From a virus, in the IMG/VR virus record IMGVR_UViG_3300031772_007566, positions 1 through 25,298 of that record: a stretch of 25,298 bases of DNA; one strand, written 5' to 3'. The translations under genes and the position numbers were made by a program. The notes beneath the pieces are model-generated. The model did no database searches. It saw only the letters and a list, made by a program, of their open reading frames with translations, and was not told where the DNA came from. This document shows positions 25,001-25,298 of this stretch, one piece after another. Positions within the stretch are counted from its first letter, which is position 1. Each line of letters begins with the position of its first letter.

Positions 25001-25298
25001 TCTTTGATGGGGAAAACATTATTGTTGCCCGACGCGCTTTCGGTGATCTGAACCCACTGACCAATCCGCGCAGAAGCGAAAGGCGCTTCATCATTATTTA
25101 CGGTGTAAAGCCGCGCAAAAAGTCCAGTTCCATGGGTGAGTAAACTACCAGTTTCGGTAGTGCTAATGACTAGACCTGATCGACCACTGGGGTCGGCACG
25201 AAACTGAAAGATGTAGTCCTCGTTGTCCTGCCCGTAGTCAATGCCGGACTCAAGTACAGCCGTTGGTTCGAGAACTTTGTTTTGTAGTATGTGCGCGG
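22009..25298 (-). CDS. Baseplate-like large virion protein, 5' end outside window
   Basis: A long structural protein open to the window edge. The codons from 24982 to 25296 read through without a stop on the minus strand, so the GTG at 24981 is not the true start and at least 1,095 residues are encoded. The visible part is beta-rich throughout. Its central part (near plus-strand 23500-23750) reads INRFAPSSETYRNFIRGIF, LYVLGPTMQHIEAALNVI and GLPVARDDGEYLL, wording I associate with baseplate proteins of large myophages. Short beta repeats with an N-x-G-x-Y core occur at both ends. No enzymatic motif is seen. It precedes the fibre genes in the same operon, fitting a baseplate or fibre-attachment role. 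Confidence 0.75.
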   Translation of the reverse strand, partial: AHILQNKVLEPTAVLESGIDYGQDNEDYIFQFRADPSGRSGLVISTTETGSLLTHGTGLFARLYTVNNDEAPFASARIGQWVQITESASGNNNVFPIKDVIDPQTVLVGGTITLPEANNGSLVVKLFETTFIAEPGFANRTVDVTVGGAFDDEALRATTSVQSWYFGAPRGLAICKGDTLRVLGSTDPLVKDALPTVPIDFPITVVRHDKLYFGPTKGLLEAVEDVEYVLLRKPTNSLVPEEFTTYTRQGTVKPTVNLYNALLIRSGNDTVLQLPIGSTTVFNTVTEKGRYVDLTLCGDITWTATLAADGTLTRSGGVMTTPLATAVENATLEITGSSYGQNGRYNLQTIDSETVGHIEGAFVPETVTVKLVGVTNSGTYRIKRLIDTRNAVLDRSASCPDLSNYAIGWQIHDGYVVQLSHTRIVRGSLVAHGVVGNSYNGGYHTVQEGVEYSVDYETGRITQIGRFAGQWGLNPLEMTNVEYSWLRELTAVRTTGALTTSPTTLPVREVALWAPDAKVDKYHLYNNYGQYINRFAPSSETYRNFIRGIFQLYVLGPTMQHIEAALNVIAGLPVARDDGEYLLSYDAISDPTLKQVTTQRIDGTKYTYKFDSHVPVRTDIVNWVTGDIQITFEAFEPFTTMFSVTDYVQDPTWWESIIIPQTLLPEESSERRTTLPLLYENKLGAIDDPHIGDPGFFVGANDEGVVPPFIGTTPAKRRKMANVVMNTFLKQHMFFVSFDPNITEIVTPDFVQDLRELVLIAKPGYCLAYIEPASNFVDTMLMVDPNVLIDVTWDETDAIVIGNSLYLESGTWPIGRVFHQGSIVAGATLLVADGVSVPAPVSVAPYLSGFHVTPPVGTVGFYGEPRDYTLDRYTGVLTPLTVWPAGTYLVDYRPLVVSPSTSKDPSLGDTDFLIGGLNPIAGHCQVEVYKDGALRNLGNEVQFDAADPIFLTGLHEGVRITVREPAGVLPFGVLNVLNAYTVRIDNPELPTTPALLWSFFSREPYDGQLVLQSDGWHLHTPSGMFQHFHKEQHLQIKDATVSAGLNNGYWRILDVFSPSEILLSGIHVAEMGLHWRLMGGGNMGIVEQPLQIRVY

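Noticed and set aside
1-25298. tRNA genes, CRISPR arrays or insertion sequences
   Set aside because: No cloverleaf with a T-loop signature, no regularly spaced repeats and no transposase or terminal inverted repeats were seen on reading both strands; a dedicated scan was not possible.

Overview
The window looks like part of the genome of a large tailed bacteriophage (Caudoviricetes) or a closely related prophage. It encodes a terminase large subunit, a beta-helix tail fibre or tailspike, baseplate-like and other virion proteins, a RuvC-like resolvase, a class II ribonucleotide reductase, an HNH homing-type endonuclease and many small hypothetical genes. I see no bacterial housekeeping genes and no tRNA, rRNA or CRISPR. 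Coding density is very high: genes often overlap by 4-90 nt and the longest non-coding stretch is 1-191. The host cannot be fixed. One small Cys-rich lipoprotein-like gene resembles a pattern common in myxobacterial lipoproteins, which is only a weak hint.

Layout. 1-191: structured non-coding DNA next to the terL stop. 192-1784 (-): terminase large subunit. 1808-3653 (+): a hypothetical gene and a MoxR-type AAA+ ATPase. 3650-5376 (-): two probable virion-associated genes. 5444-10485 (+): a metallopeptidase-like/VWA protein, an HNH endonuclease, a Cys-containing unknown, a retron-like reverse transcriptase and a second Cys-rich unknown. 10482-12612 (-): three consecutive virion-type genes that look like diverged copies of one module. 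12695-17761 (+): RuvC-like resolvase, class II RNR, then a run of small genes ending in an HExxH protein. 17751-25298 (-): two membrane/coiled-coil proteins (possibly lysis related), a long beta-helix fibre, a small fibre-associated protein and a long baseplate-like protein whose 5' end lies beyond the window.

Functional reading. The minus-strand blocks hold packaging and virion genes. The plus-strand blocks hold nucleotide metabolism, recombination, and the MoxR/VWA and RT cassettes. MoxR ATPases and VWA proteins usually work as a pair in remodelling protein complexes; here the pair is split by an inverted block of virion genes. The most unusual part is the RT cassette (7325-10485): an RT with recognisable but altered retron signatures, overlapping at both ends two unrecognised proteins that each carry a four-cysteine cluster, with no obvious msr-msd in the canonical upstream position. 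All three convergent gene junctions overlap in coding sequence, so there is no room for ordinary intergenic terminators.
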